Assembly: GCF_007997215.1 (NCBI RefSeq) | Contig: NZ_VORW01000009.1 | Span: 1-64,000 of the forward strand | Reading direction: 5' to 3' | Origin: Algoriphagus aquimarinus | GTDB taxonomy: Bacteria > Bacteroidota > Bacteroidia > Cytophagales > Cyclobacteriaceae | DNA length: 64,000 nt | Part shown: piece after piece, positions 56,350 to 64,000 of the stretch | Layout of the letters: each line of letters starts with the position of its first letter | Numbering within the stretch: the first letter of the stretch is position 1 | Made by a program: the position numbers and the translations under genes | The notes under the pieces: model-generated | Seen by the model: the letters and a program-made list of their open reading frames with translations, nothing else | Database searches by the model: none | Told to the model about the DNA's origin: nothing

Positions 56350-56466
56350 TTAACCTTGTCTTTGTTTAAACTTAGGATTCTTCTTATTGATGACATACAA
56401 CACTCCTTTTCTACGGATCAATTTGCAGTCAGCACTCCTTTTTTTGATAGATGTTCTTACTTTCAT
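56350..56466 (-). CDS. rpmJ: Ribosomal protein L36
   Basis: A 38-residue L36 too short for most gene tracks. The minus strand reads [20 protein letters not shown] then [18 protein letters not shown]. Only one of the four zinc-ribbon cysteines is left (residue 14), so it is the zinc-free C- type. It lies between infA (7 bp) and rpsM. Confidence 0.95.
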   Translation of the reverse strand: MKVRTSIKKRSADCKLIRRKGVLYVINKKNPKFKQRQG

Positions 56467-56473
56467 CTCAGTC

Positions 56474-56692
56474 TTATTTATATCGATATACAATTCTGCC
56501 TTTACTCAAATCATAGGGAGACAGTTCCAATTTCACTCGATCACCTGGAAGGATCTTGATATAATTCATTCGCATTTTACCAGAAATATGGGCGATCAAC
56601 TGATGTCCATTTTCTAATTCAACTTTGAACATCGCATTAGACAATGCTTCCTTAATGGTACCGTCCTGCTCTATTGATGTTTGTTTGGCCAT
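56474..56692 (-). CDS. infA: Translation initiation factor IF-1
   Basis: A 72-residue OB-fold IF-1: [22 protein letters not shown], then [27 protein letters not shown] and the end [10 protein letters not shown]. It binds the 30S A site with IF-2 and IF-3. One base separates it from map. Confidence 0.97.
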   Translation of the reverse strand: MAKQTSIEQDGTIKEALSNAMFKVELENGHQLIAHISGKMRMNYIKILPGDRVKLELSPYDLSKGRIVYRYK

Positions 56693-56693
56693 A

Positions 56694-57467
56694 TTAGAAT
56701 TTAAAATTCTCTTCTATGTATTTATGAGAGGTTAATACCTCTGTTCTATCTTCAAATATCGCTACTGTATGCTCATAATGTGCTGAAGGCTTTCTATCCG
56801 CAGTGCGTATAGTCCATCCGTCGCGTTCTTGAACAATATTTCGTGTTCCAAGATTAATCATGGGCTCAATGGCGATCACCATTCCATCTTTCAGTAAAGG
56901 ACCACTTCCTTTCTTTCCATAATTAGGAACTTCTGGTGCTTCATGTAGATTTTTACCTAATCCATGTCCTACAAGCTCTCTGACTACAGTGTAGCCCTTT
57001 GCTTCTACAAACTTTTGGATGGCATTACCCACATCACCGATTCTATTCCCAAAGACAGCTTGCTCAATTCCAATGTAAAGTGAATCTTTGGTGGCTTTTA
57101 ATAATGCTTTTACAGCAGGGGAGACCTCACCAATAGGGTATGTATAAGCGGAATCGCTATGAAAACCTTGGTGAAAGACTCCACAATCTACTGAGATTAT
57201 ATCGCCATCTTTCAATTCATATGCACTGGGAAAACCATGTACTACTGTTTCATTAACAGAAATACAAAGTGAAGCAGGAAATCCATTGTAGCCCTTAAAA
57301 GAAGGAACTCCTTTATGATCCCTGATATACTCCTCAGCAATTTTGTCTAGAAAAGAGGTCTTTACCCCTTCCTTGATATGTTTCGCCACTTCCCCGTGGG
57401 CTTTAGCTAGTATATCGGCACTTTCTTTTATTAACTTAACTTCATCAGAAGTCTTGTAATTAATCAT
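56694..57467 (-). CDS. map: Methionine aminopeptidase, type I
   Basis: A 257-residue type I enzyme from ATG 57467; the upstream candidate at 57476 is a TTG overlapping secY. The pita-bread metal set is visible: [22 protein letters not shown] (two Asp), [18 protein letters not shown] (His), [12 protein letters not shown] (Glu) and [17 protein letters not shown] (final Glu and His). Removes N-terminal Met from nascent proteins. Confidence 0.96.
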   Translation of the reverse strand: MINYKTSDEVKLIKESADILAKAHGEVAKHIKEGVKTSFLDKIAEEYIRDHKGVPSFKGYNGFPASLCISVNETVVHGFPSAYELKDGDIISVDCGVFHQGFHSDSAYTYPIGEVSPAVKALLKATKDSLYIGIEQAVFGNRIGDVGNAIQKFVEAKGYTVVRELVGHGLGKNLHEAPEVPNYGKKGSGPLLKDGMVIAIEPMINLGTRNIVQERDGWTIRTADRKPSAHYEHTVAIFEDRTEVLTSHKYIEENFKF

Positions 57468-57468
57468 C

Positions 57469-58788
57469 TTAGGCAACTTGGTAATTAGAAGGATTATTCT
57501 TCACATTACCACTTTTCATCATGCCTTCGTAATGTCTCATTAACAAGTAACTTTCGATTTGTCTCAAAGTATCCATGATCACCCCTACCATAATAAGTAG
57601 AGAAGTACCACCATAGAACTGAGCAAATTCACCACCAACTCCAGATATAATCGCAAGAGCAGGAAGTATAGCTACCGCAGCTAACAGAATAGATCCCGGA
57701 AGTGTAATCTTGGAAATGATTCCATCGATAAATTCCGAAGTAGGAGCTCCTGGCTTAATACCGGGAACAAATCCTCCATTTCTCTTCATGTCTTCAGCAA
57801 TCTGCTCCGGATTAACCGTTATAGCAGTATAGAAGAATGTGAAAAGAATGATCATCAGTGCGAAAAGCAAGTTGTATTGCCATGATGTGAAATCACTGAA
57901 CGTAGCACCAATATAGTTGGCAATGTCATTCTCTGAAGCCCAAATCTGCGCAATAAGTGCAGGAACGAACATCAAAGACTGAGCAAAGATAATTGGCATA
58001 ACTCCTGAAGCATTAACCTTAATAGGTATATACTGTCTTTGTCCACCATATACTTTACCGCCTACCACTTGCTTCGCATACTGTACAGGGATTCTTCTAG
58101 TAGCTTCTGTCAAGGCTATAACCCCAACGACTACGAAGAACAATACAGCTGCTTCAATAAGAAGTAGTAACATACCTGAAGTACCCTTCTCAAGACCCTC
58201 TGCTATAAGCGCACCAGGAAATCTTGAAATGATACCAATCATAATTAGCATAGAGATACCGTTACCTATACCTTTTTCAGTGATTTTCTCTCCAAGCCAC
58301 ATGCAAAACATGGTACCAGCAGAAAGTAAAATCAAAGAACTAAACATAAATAGAGTAGAACTAACCATCACAGCTCCTGTAGGCATAATAGTAGCGGATA
58401 CATAACCGATACCTTGTGCTATTGTGATCAAGATGGTCAAAACTCGAGTGATCTGGTTGATTCTTTTTCTTCCAGATTCACCCTCTTTTTGCATTTTCTG
58501 AAAATATGGTACTCCGACAGTCAATAACTGCAACACAATGGATGCAGATATATACGGCATAATGCCCAGACCGAAGATAGACGCGTTACTGAACGCTCCA
58601 CCAAGGAAGGTATCGATCAATCCAAAGATTCCTTCTGGTGCATCTCCTAAACGAGAAGGATCAACACCTGGAAGAACTATGAACGACCCTAATCTGAATA
58701 TGATCAGAAAACCGATCGTATTCATGATTCTAACTCTAAGGTCTTCGATAGAGAAAATGTTCTTAACTGTCGAAATAAACTTTTTCAT
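57469..58788 (-). CDS. secY: Protein translocase subunit SecY
   Basis: A 439-residue ten-transmembrane SecY. Signature segments are IIFRLGSFIVLPGVDPSRL, LGIMPYISASIVLQLLTVGVPYF, GIGNGISMLIMIGI and RRIPVQYAKQVVGGKVYGGQRQYIPIKVNASGVMPIIFA. It forms the SecYEG channel. Encoded between rplO and map as in most bacteria. Confidence 0.97.
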   Translation of the reverse strand: MKKFISTVKNIFSIEDLRVRIMNTIGFLIIFRLGSFIVLPGVDPSRLGDAPEGIFGLIDTFLGGAFSNASIFGLGIMPYISASIVLQLLTVGVPYFQKMQKEGESGRKRINQITRVLTILITIAQGIGYVSATIMPTGAVMVSSTLFMFSSLILLSAGTMFCMWLGEKITEKGIGNGISMLIMIGIISRFPGALIAEGLEKGTSGMLLLLIEAAVLFFVVVGVIALTEATRRIPVQYAKQVVGGKVYGGQRQYIPIKVNASGVMPIIFAQSLMFVPALIAQIWASENDIANYIGATFSDFTSWQYNLLFALMIILFTFFYTAITVNPEQIAEDMKRNGGFVPGIKPGAPTSEFIDGIISKITLPGSILLAAVAILPALAIISGVGGEFAQFYGGTSLLIMVGVIMDTLRQIESYLLMRHYEGMMKSGNVKNNPSNYQVA

Positions 58789-58792
58789 TAAA

Positions 58793-59239
58793 TTAAATTG
58801 TGTTTACCGTTCCACCCGCTTTCTCAATAGCTACTACTGCAGTAGCCGAGAATTTGTGAGCAGTTACGTCTAATTTGGACTTCAATTCACCTCCACCGAG
58901 GATTTTGATTTTGTCATTCTTAGAAGCAATTCCATGAGAAACAATAGTCTCCATGTTTACTACGTCAAGATTGTACTGCTCAGCAAGGCTTTGCAATGTA
59001 TCCAAATTAACTGGTTTGAACTCAACTCTATTCAAGCTTTTGAATCCAAATTTAGGAACTCTTCTCTGAAGAGGCATTTGACCACCTTCAAAACCTAATT
59101 TAGACTTATAACCTGATCTTGATTTAGCTCCTTTGTGACCTCTTGTAGAAGTTCCACCTCTACCTGAACCTGTACCTCTACCAATTCTCTTACGATTTTT
59201 GGTAGATCCTTCAGCTGGTGTTAATGTATGCAGTTTCAT
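58793..59239 (-). CDS. rplO: Ribosomal protein L15
   Basis: A 148-residue L15. The Gly/Arg-rich N-terminus RIGRGTGSGRGGTSTRGHKGA (split at 18-38) and GGQMPLQRRVPKFGF are typical. 4 bp before secY. Confidence 0.96.
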   Translation of the reverse strand: MKLHTLTPAEGSTKNRKRIGRGTGSGRGGTSTRGHKGAKSRSGYKSKLGFEGGQMPLQRRVPKFGFKSLNRVEFKPVNLDTLQSLAEQYNLDVVNMETIVSHGIASKNDKIKILGGGELKSKLDVTAHKFSATAVVAIEKAGGTVNTI

Positions 59240-59241
59240 AA

Positions 59242-59421
59242 TTAAGCTTCCTCCACTTTTACAAGGTGATTAACTTTATTTACCATACCTGCAATCTGTG
59301 GCGTATTTTCTACGATCACTGATTTGCTGATACGACCAAGACCTAGAGCAGTGATAGTTGCTTTTTGATCCTTTGGTCTATCGATGGTACTTTTCGTTTG
59401 CGTGATTTTGATTTTAGCCAT
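59242..59421 (-). CDS. rpmD: Ribosomal protein L30
   Basis: A 59-residue L30, too short for most gene tracks. The minus strand reads [20 protein letters not shown], then [15 protein letters not shown] and [20 protein letters not shown]. The family core (KI-Q-S, IG-hlGLgki, pqI-GMinkVkHLV) is intact. It lies 2 bp before rplO and 5 bp after rpsE. Confidence 0.96.
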   Translation of the reverse strand: MAKIKITQTKSTIDRPKDQKATITALGLGRISKSVIVENTPQIAGMVNKVNHLVKVEEA

Positions 59422-59426
59422 GATGA

Positions 59427-59945
59427 TTATCCGTTAAACACTTTAGACATTTTAACACCTCTCTGTTGTGAAACAGCGATAGCATCTCTTAGCTGAACCA
59501 AGGCTTCGATAGTCGCCTTTACCACGTTATGAGGATTGGATGATCCTTTGGATTTAGCTAGTACGTCTGTAACGCCAGCACTTTCCAAAACTGCTCGCAT
59601 TGCGCCACCTGCGATAACGCCGGTACCTGGTGCTGCTGGTTTGATCAAAACAAATCCTCCGCCGAATTTACCAATTTGCTCATGAGGGATAGTACCCTTC
59701 AAGATTGGCACTTTCACCAAATTCTTCTTTGCATCTTCGATACCCTTAGTGATAGCATCAGTTACTTCATTGGCTTTACCCAATCCGTAACCAACAACAC
59801 CTTGGCCATCTCCTACTACAACAATTGCTGAAAAAGAGAATCTTCTACCACCTTTTACCACTTTGGCTACTCGGTTAATAGCTACTACTTTTTCTTTTAA
59901 ATCTGTATCTGTAGCCCTGATAGGCTTTCTTCTTAGTTGAGACAT
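59427..59945 (-). CDS. rpsE: Ribosomal protein S5
   Basis: A 172-residue S5. [32 protein letters not shown] is the conserved N-terminal dsRBD-like stretch, and [38 protein letters not shown] the second half. Confidence 0.97.
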   Translation of the reverse strand: MSQLRRKPIRATDTDLKEKVVAINRVAKVVKGGRRFSFSAIVVVGDGQGVVGYGLGKANEVTDAITKGIEDAKKNLVKVPILKGTIPHEQIGKFGGGFVLIKPAAPGTGVIAGGAMRAVLESAGVTDVLAKSKGSSNPHNVVKATIEALVQLRDAIAVSQQRGVKMSKVFNG

Positions 59946-59951
59946 AGCTTA

Positions 59952-60302
59952 TTAAAATTTAAGGCCTCCTTCTCTGGCACCATCTGCCAAAGCTTTCACA
60001 TTCCCATGATACAAGTAGCCATTTCTGTCAAATACTACGGATTCTACTCCGTTTGCAACAGCTCTTTCAGCAAGTTTTTTACCTACCTCTTTAGATACTG
60101 ATACATTAGTGTTAGCCTTTGCTCCCAATTCCTTGGAAGAAGCCTGGGCTAAAGTCTGACCCTTAAGGTCATCAACAAGCTGCGCATATATGCCAGTATT
60201 GCTTTTGAAAACTGACAAACGAGGTCTGGAATCTGTACCAGAAATCTTTCTTCTGATACCCTGCTTGATTCTAAGTCTTCTGGAATTCTTATTAAATGCC
60301 AT
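59952..60302 (-). CDS. rplR: Ribosomal protein L18
   Basis: A 116-residue L18: RKISGTDSRPRLSVFKSNTGIYAQLVDD, and the end FDRNGYLYHGNVKALADGAREGGLKF. Binds 5S rRNA with L5. Confidence 0.96.
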   Translation of the reverse strand: MAFNKNSRRLRIKQGIRRKISGTDSRPRLSVFKSNTGIYAQLVDDLKGQTLAQASSKELGAKANTNVSVSKEVGKKLAERAVANGVESVVFDRNGYLYHGNVKALADGAREGGLKF

Positions 60303-60308
60303 AACCTA

Positions 60309-60866
60309 TTATTTTTTACCGGCAGTCTTACCAGCCTTACGTCTAACTTGTTCACCAATGAAGCGCACACCTTTTCCTTTGTAAGGTTCAACCTTACGAA
60401 GAGATCTGATTTTCGCTGCCACTTGTCCAATCAATTCCTTATCAATTGACTCCAAAGTAATGATTGGATTTTTACCTTTAGGAGTTTCTGTCTTCAATGA
60501 TACCTCTTCAGGTAACATGAAGTAGATACCGTGAGAATAACCAAGATTCAATTCTAGAATCTGACCTTGGTTAGAAGCCTTATAACCTACACCCACAAGC
60601 TCAAGATCTTTCTTGTATCCTTCAGAAACACCAATCACCATATTGTTGATTAATGATCTGTAAAGACCGTGAATAGACTTGTGTCTTTTGGAATCGGTAG
60701 GACGCGCAACAACTACTTCGTTGTTTTCTACTTTCACTTGAATATCGGGATTCACATCCTGAGTCAGTGTACCCTTTGGACCTTTAACAGTCACAGTTCC
60801 ATGAGCTGTGACGTCTACAGTAACACCGCTGGGTATATTTATTGGTTTTTTACCTATTCTAGACAT
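60309..60866 (-). CDS. rplF: Ribosomal protein L6
   Basis: A 185-residue L6: MSRIGKKPINIPSGVTVDV, HGLYRSLINNMVIGVSEGYKKDLELVGVGYKA in the middle and KVEPYKGKGVRFIGEQVRRKAGKTAGKK at the end. Confidence 0.97.
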   Translation of the reverse strand: MSRIGKKPINIPSGVTVDVTAHGTVTVKGPKGTLTQDVNPDIQVKVENNEVVVARPTDSKRHKSIHGLYRSLINNMVIGVSEGYKKDLELVGVGYKASNQGQILELNLGYSHGIYFMLPEEVSLKTETPKGKNPIITLESIDKELIGQVAAKIRSLRKVEPYKGKGVRFIGEQVRRKAGKTAGKK

Positions 60867-60875
60867 GATTGTAAA

Positions 60876-61271
60876 TTAGTATACGTAGCAAAGAACTTCT
60901 CCACCTACACCCTCTGTGCGGGCTTCTTTGTCTGTCATCACACCTTTAGATGTGGAAACGATTGCTATTCCTAGTCCGTTGATTACTCTTGGAAGCTCCG
61001 TATGTTTCACATATTTTCTCAAACCTGGCGTACTAACTCTCTTCAAGCTTACAATAGCATTTTGCTTAGTAACAGGATTGAATTTCAGAGCAATTTTGAT
61101 GGAACCTTGAGGGCCATTTTCTTCAAACTTGTAATTCTGAATATATCCTTTCTCGTGCAATACTTTTGTAATCTCTTTCTTGATGTTAGAAGCAGGAATT
61201 TCTACGATTCGGTGAGACGCCTTAATGGCGTTTCTCAACCTTGTCAGATAATCAGCTATTGGATCAGTCAT
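60876..61271 (-). CDS. rpsH: Ribosomal protein S8
   Basis: A 131-residue S8: [15 protein letters not shown] at the start and [33 protein letters not shown] at the end. Preceded by a gap of 82 bp that contains a promoter. Confidence 0.97.
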   Translation of the reverse strand: MTDPIADYLTRLRNAIKASHRIVEIPASNIKKEITKVLHEKGYIQNYKFEENGPQGSIKIALKFNPVTKQNAIVSLKRVSTPGLRKYVKHTELPRVINGLGIAIVSTSKGVMTDKEARTEGVGGEVLCYVY

Positions 61272-61308
61272 TGTATTTTATAGTCTAGCTACACCCGTTT
61301 TGGGCGTG

Positions 61309-61316
61309 CAAAGTTA
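61309..61316 (-). promoter_or_regulatory. Internal promoter upstream of rpsH, TAACTTTG
   Basis: The minus strand reads TAACTTTG at 61316-61309, a full match to TAnnTTTG, followed by CACGCCC. It lies 38 bp before the rpsH start in the widest gap of the cluster (61272-61353), so an extra transcription start within the spc operon is likely. Confidence 0.55.
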
Positions 61317-61353
61317 CGAATTGATTTTTATAATAAAAACTACTGTCGTTTTT

Positions 61354-61623
61354 TTACCAGCTGGACTTAGTCACTCCAGGGATCTTGCCTGCTGAGGCCA
61401 TTTCTCTGAAGGTTACCCTGTTGATACCGAACTTTCTCATGTAGCCTTTAGGGCGACCAGTTAGTTTACATCTGTTGTGAAGTCTAACTGGAGATGCGTT
61501 CTTTGGCAATTTATCAAGAGCTTCATAATCACCGGCTGCTTTCAGCGCGGCTCTTCTATCAGCATACTTGGCTACCAGACGCTCTCTTTTTCTCTCACGA
61601 GCTTTGATTGACTCTTTTGCCAT
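61354..61623 (-). CDS. rpsN: Ribosomal protein S14
   Basis: An 89-residue S14 of the C- (zinc-free) long type: [20 protein letters not shown], then [48 protein letters not shown]. Only one Cys remains of the four in the zinc form. Confidence 0.96.
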   Translation of the reverse strand: MAKESIKARERKRERLVAKYADRRAALKAAGDYEALDKLPKNASPVRLHNRCKLTGRPKGYMRKFGINRVTFREMASAGKIPGVTKSSW

Positions 61624-61625
61624 GA

Positions 61626-62186
61626 CTATTCTTCTTTAGTTTTTTTAACGAAAGGCATTCCGAAAGCCTTGAACAATTCTAGACTTTCCTCATCTGTTTT
61701 AGCAGAGGTAACGAATGTAATATCCATACCTGAGATTCTGTTGACTTTCTCGATGCTGATCTCAGGAAAGATGATTTGCTCTTGCACACCTAGTGTATAA
61801 TTGCCTCTTCCGTCAAAACCTTTATCAGAAATACCTTTGAAATCTCTCACACGTGGAAGTGCAATTGCGATCAAACGATCAAGGAATTCATACATTGTCT
61901 TACCTCTCAAAGTAACCTTAGCTCCGATAGGCATTCCTTCTCTCAACTTAAAGTTGGAAACAGAAGTTTTTGCGATAGTCGAAACAGCTCTTTGACCAGT
62001 GATCAAAGAAAGCTCTTCTACACCTTGATCAACCAATTTCTTATCAGCAACAGCAGCGCCTATACCTTTATTGAGAACAATTTTCTCCAACTTAGGCACT
62101 TGCATTACTGAAGCATATTGAAATTTCTCTTTCAACGCAGGGACGATTTCGTCCACATATTTTTGCTTGATTCTTGGATTAGCCAT
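61626..62186 (-). CDS. rplE: Ribosomal protein L5
   Basis: A 186-residue L5: [63 protein letters not shown] and the terminal [26 protein letters not shown]. Its start overlaps the rplX end by 8 bp. Confidence 0.97.
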   Translation of the reverse strand: MANPRIKQKYVDEIVPALKEKFQYASVMQVPKLEKIVLNKGIGAAVADKKLVDQGVEELSLITGQRAVSTIAKTSVSNFKLREGMPIGAKVTLRGKTMYEFLDRLIAIALPRVRDFKGISDKGFDGRGNYTLGVQEQIIFPEISIEKVNRISGMDITFVTSAKTDEESLELFKAFGMPFVKKTKEE

Positions 62187-62523
62187 TGATTACCTCCCCA
62201 GTTTTCTTAGAGTATCTTACTAATTTACCATTTTCACCTGCTTTGCGACCTGTTCTAGTGGCTTCACCAGTTTTAGGATCTACAAGCTTAAGGTTACTAA
62301 TATGCATTGCAGCTTCTTTCTTATCGATTCCACCCTGAGGCTTAGCCGCAGTAGGCTTCACGTGTTTAGTGATCATGTTAAGACCCTCAACGATTGCTCT
62401 ACTTTTTTGCTTATCTACAGAAACTACTTTCCCTGTTTTGCCTTTATCATCGCCTGCGATCACTTTTACAGTATCACCGGTTTTGATGTGAAGCTTTGTT
62501 TGCTTGTTCATTTTTCTTTCCAT
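62179..62523 (-). CDS. rplX: Ribosomal protein L24
   Basis: A 114-residue L24 with KOW motif [27 protein letters not shown] at about 12-38. The start at 62523 ([10 protein letters not shown]) is chosen because the MERK- start is usual in this group; the Met at 62511 is an alternative. Confidence 0.95.
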   Translation of the reverse strand: MERKMNKQTKLHIKTGDTVKVIAGDDKGKTGKVVSVDKQKSRAIVEGLNMITKHVKPTAAKPQGGIDKKEAAMHISNLKLVDPKTGEATRTGRKAGENGKLVRYSKKTGEVING

Positions 62524-62525
62524 GA

Positions 62526-62894
62526 TTACAATACTTCAGGGGCCAAAGAAACGATTTTCATGAACTGCTTCTCTCTCAACTCTCTAGCCACTGGGCCAAA
62601 GATACGTGTGCCTCTTGGCTCATCATTGTTGTTCAATAACACAGCTGCGTTATCCTCGAAACGAATATAAGAACCGTCTTTTCTTCTTATTTCTTTACGA
62701 GTACGCACGATTACCGCTCTTGATACGGTACCTTTTTTCATGCTGCTGGAAGAAAGAGCAGATTTTACTGTCACAACGACTTTGTCGCCGATAGAAGCAT
62801 ATCTCTTCTTTGTTCCTCCCAATACGCGGATCACTAATACCTCTTTGGCACCAGAATTATCCGCTACGCTTAGTCTTGATTCTTGCTGGATCAT
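62526..62894 (-). CDS. rplN: Ribosomal protein L14
   Basis: A 122-residue L14: [27 protein letters not shown], the [36 protein letters not shown] core and the end [12 protein letters not shown]. Confidence 0.98.
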   Translation of the reverse strand: MIQQESRLSVADNSGAKEVLVIRVLGGTKKRYASIGDKVVVTVKSALSSSSMKKGTVSRAVIVRTRKEIRRKDGSYIRFEDNAAVLLNNNDEPRGTRIFGPVARELREKQFMKIVSLAPEVL

Positions 62895-62896
62895 AA

Positions 62897-63160
62897 TTAC
62901 TTAGCCCTTTCAATAATTTCAACTACTCTCCAACGCTTGTTCTTACTCAGCGGACGAGTTTCGCTTATTTTCACGAGGTCACCTGGGTTACACTCGTTGG
63001 TCTCGTCATGAGCCATAAATTTGGTTGTTTTGGTGACAAACTTACCGTAGATAGCGTGCTTTACGCGACGCTCTATCACTACAGTGATGGACTTGTCCAT
63101 CTTGTTGCTAACCACCTTACCAACTCTTTCTTTTCGAAGATTTCTCTCTATCGTAGCCAT
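62897..63160 (-). CDS. rpsQ: Ribosomal protein S17
   Basis: An 87-residue S17: [28 protein letters not shown] at the start and [30 protein letters not shown] at the end. Confidence 0.97.
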   Translation of the reverse strand: MATIERNLRKERVGKVVSNKMDKSITVVIERRVKHAIYGKFVTKTTKFMAHDETNECNPGDLVKISETRPLSKNKRWRVVEIIERAK

Positions 63161-63178
63161 ATTCTTTTTGTTAGCTAG

Positions 63179-63361
63179 TTATTTGGCAGCCAATGCAGTC
63201 TTTAATCTTGCGATAAAGCGCTTGGTCTCGCGGATTCTGTTAGGATTCTCTATAGGAGATATCGAGTGCGCAAACCTAAGTTTGGTTAGACTCTCCTGCT
63301 CAGCGACAAGTCGCTCGGCGATTTCACTTACTGAAAGTGAATTGATTTCTGTATTTTTCAT
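63179..63361 (-). CDS. rpmC: Ribosomal protein L29
   Basis: A 60-residue L29: helical, with LSVSEIAERLVAEQESLTKLRFAHSISPIENPNRIRETKRFIARLKTALAAK, where the RxxKRxIARLKT end is the family signature. Positions 9-60. Confidence 0.95.
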   Translation of the reverse strand: MKNTEINSLSVSEIAERLVAEQESLTKLRFAHSISPIENPNRIRETKRFIARLKTALAAK

Positions 63362-63366
63362 AGTGC

Positions 63367-63789
63367 TTATAATTCAGCGTAATCTCTACGAACAACAAAT
63401 CTAGTACTTACAGGTAGCTTTTGCTGTGCAAGTCTTAACGCCGCTTGTGCTGTTTCCAGGTTTACACCTGTAGCTTCGAAAAGGATCGTTCCTGGTTTGA
63501 TAACTGCTACCCAATATTCAGGAGCACCTTTACCTTTACCCATACGAACCTCCGCTGGCTTTTTCGTGATAGGCTTGTCAGGAAAAATTCTGATCCAAAC
63601 CTGTCCTTCTCTTTTCATTGCTCTCGTCATTGCGATACGAGCTGCCTCGATCTGACGGGATGTTATCCATCCTGGCTCAAGGGACTTGATGCCAAAGTTG
63701 CCAAAAGAAAGCGTGTGCCCTCTTTGTGCAATGCCTTTGACACGGCCCTTTTGCATTTTCCTATACTTAGTTCTTTTTGGCTGTAACAT
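63367..63789 (-). CDS. rplP: Ribosomal protein L16
   Basis: A 140-residue L16: [55 protein letters not shown] and the end [20 protein letters not shown]. Confidence 0.98.
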   Translation of the reverse strand: MLQPKRTKYRKMQKGRVKGIAQRGHTLSFGNFGIKSLEPGWITSRQIEAARIAMTRAMKREGQVWIRIFPDKPITKKPAEVRMGKGKGAPEYWVAVIKPGTILFEATGVNLETAQAALRLAQQKLPVSTRFVVRRDYAEL

Positions 63790-63812
63790 GAGTTCTCACT
63801 TATGGGTGAAAA

Positions 63813-64000
63813 TTAGTTATTTCTTTTTCTTCGTCTTGGACCATCGTTTCTCTTAGGGCCTGCATTACGAGCACCCTTTGGCTCATTAGCTGCACCTTGA
63901 TTAGGAGAAAGATCTCTCTTACCGTACACTTCACCTTTGAAAATCCAAACTTTGATTCCGATAAGTCCATAAACCGTAAGGGCTTCTGAAAGTGCGTAAT
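63813..64000 (-). CDS. rpsC: Ribosomal protein S3, C-terminal part
   Basis: The last 62 codons of S3 to the stop at 63813-63815; the start lies beyond the window. [25 protein letters not shown] is the conserved S3 C-domain, followed by a basic Asn/Arg-rich extension ending GPRRRKRNN. Upstream members of the S10 cluster continue outside. Confidence 0.95.
   Translation of the reverse strand, partial: YALSEALTVYGLIGIKVWIFKGEVYGKRDLSPNQGAANEPKGARNAGPKRNDGPRRRKRNN

Overview
The window is chromosomal DNA of a Bacteroidota bacterium, most likely from the Cytophagales (Cyclobacteriaceae-like, for example Algoriphagus relatives). The grounds are the Bacteroidota -7 promoter element TAnnTTTG at several starts, the lipoprotein-type TamL paired with TamB, PorT-like barrels, DUF1080 secreted proteins, the gene order rplQ-carA-eno-ftsB, and weak use of Shine-Dalgarno sites. 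The species assignment is inference; no database was searched.

Layout. 1-330: tandem leftward promoters and a leader that look like the upstream region of an rRNA operon lying beyond the left edge. 454-5549 (minus): two DUF1080 proteins, a cytoplasmic BtuF-like metal/corrinoid receptor, an M42 aminopeptidase and an acyl-CoA carboxylase carboxyltransferase. 5994-8077 (plus): Ppx/GppA phosphatase and an Ldh-type dehydrogenase. 8181-8780: two decayed genes, probably a former nucleotidyltransferase pair. 9225-13441: a small acidic protein, a DUF1704 (QEGLA, MATCAP-like) metallocarboxypeptidase and a GshB-like ATP-grasp ligase, convergent with an aspartoacylase-family hydrolase. 13978-17296: a lipoprotein, a DUF421 membrane protein with a zinc ribbon, a palindromic MITE-like element with an apparent 8-bp target duplication, a sulfide:quinone oxidoreductase, and tRNA-Ser(GGA). 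17396-23566 (minus): a tight seven-gene operon with two GT2 glycosyltransferases, a NodB deacetylase, a SpoIIE/PP2C phosphatase, TatD and asparaginase, divergent from ruvC. 24215-28751: an OmpA/PorT-like barrel, a Crp/Fnr regulator, a broken PIN toxin-antitoxin locus, a DUF4209 protein with a HEPN-like motif, and a conserved unknown. 29155-33229: a membrane protein, then a three-gene operon in which the two halves of a VioB-like protein are separate genes, followed by a VOC protein. 33361-47069 (plus): a purple-acid-phosphatase-like enzyme, the TamB-TamL pair, CbpA-CbpM, DinB and VOC proteins, a methyltransferase fused to an HEAGH domain, and an acyltransferase. 47248-50699 (minus): a PPOX-fold stress protein, cysM-cysE, a barrel protein and ftsB. 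50803-64000 (minus): eno, carA and the alpha, spc and part of the S10 ribosomal protein clusters, from rplQ to a partial rpsC. Two small genes here, rpmJ and rpmD, are easily missed but intact.

The most unusual content is (1) the split VioB-like operon at 29992-33229, which has no tryptophan oxidase or other violacein or indolocarbazole genes beside it; (2) the acidic-tail protein, carboxypeptidase and ATP-grasp set at 9225-12419, whose enzyme types resemble a detyrosinase/ligase or RimK-type pair that edits protein C-termini; (3) the methyltransferase-HEAGH fusion at 44635-45834; (4) the DUF4209 gene joined to a decaying PIN module; and (5) the transposon-like palindrome at 15413-15643. All functional readings of these are inferences from sequence.
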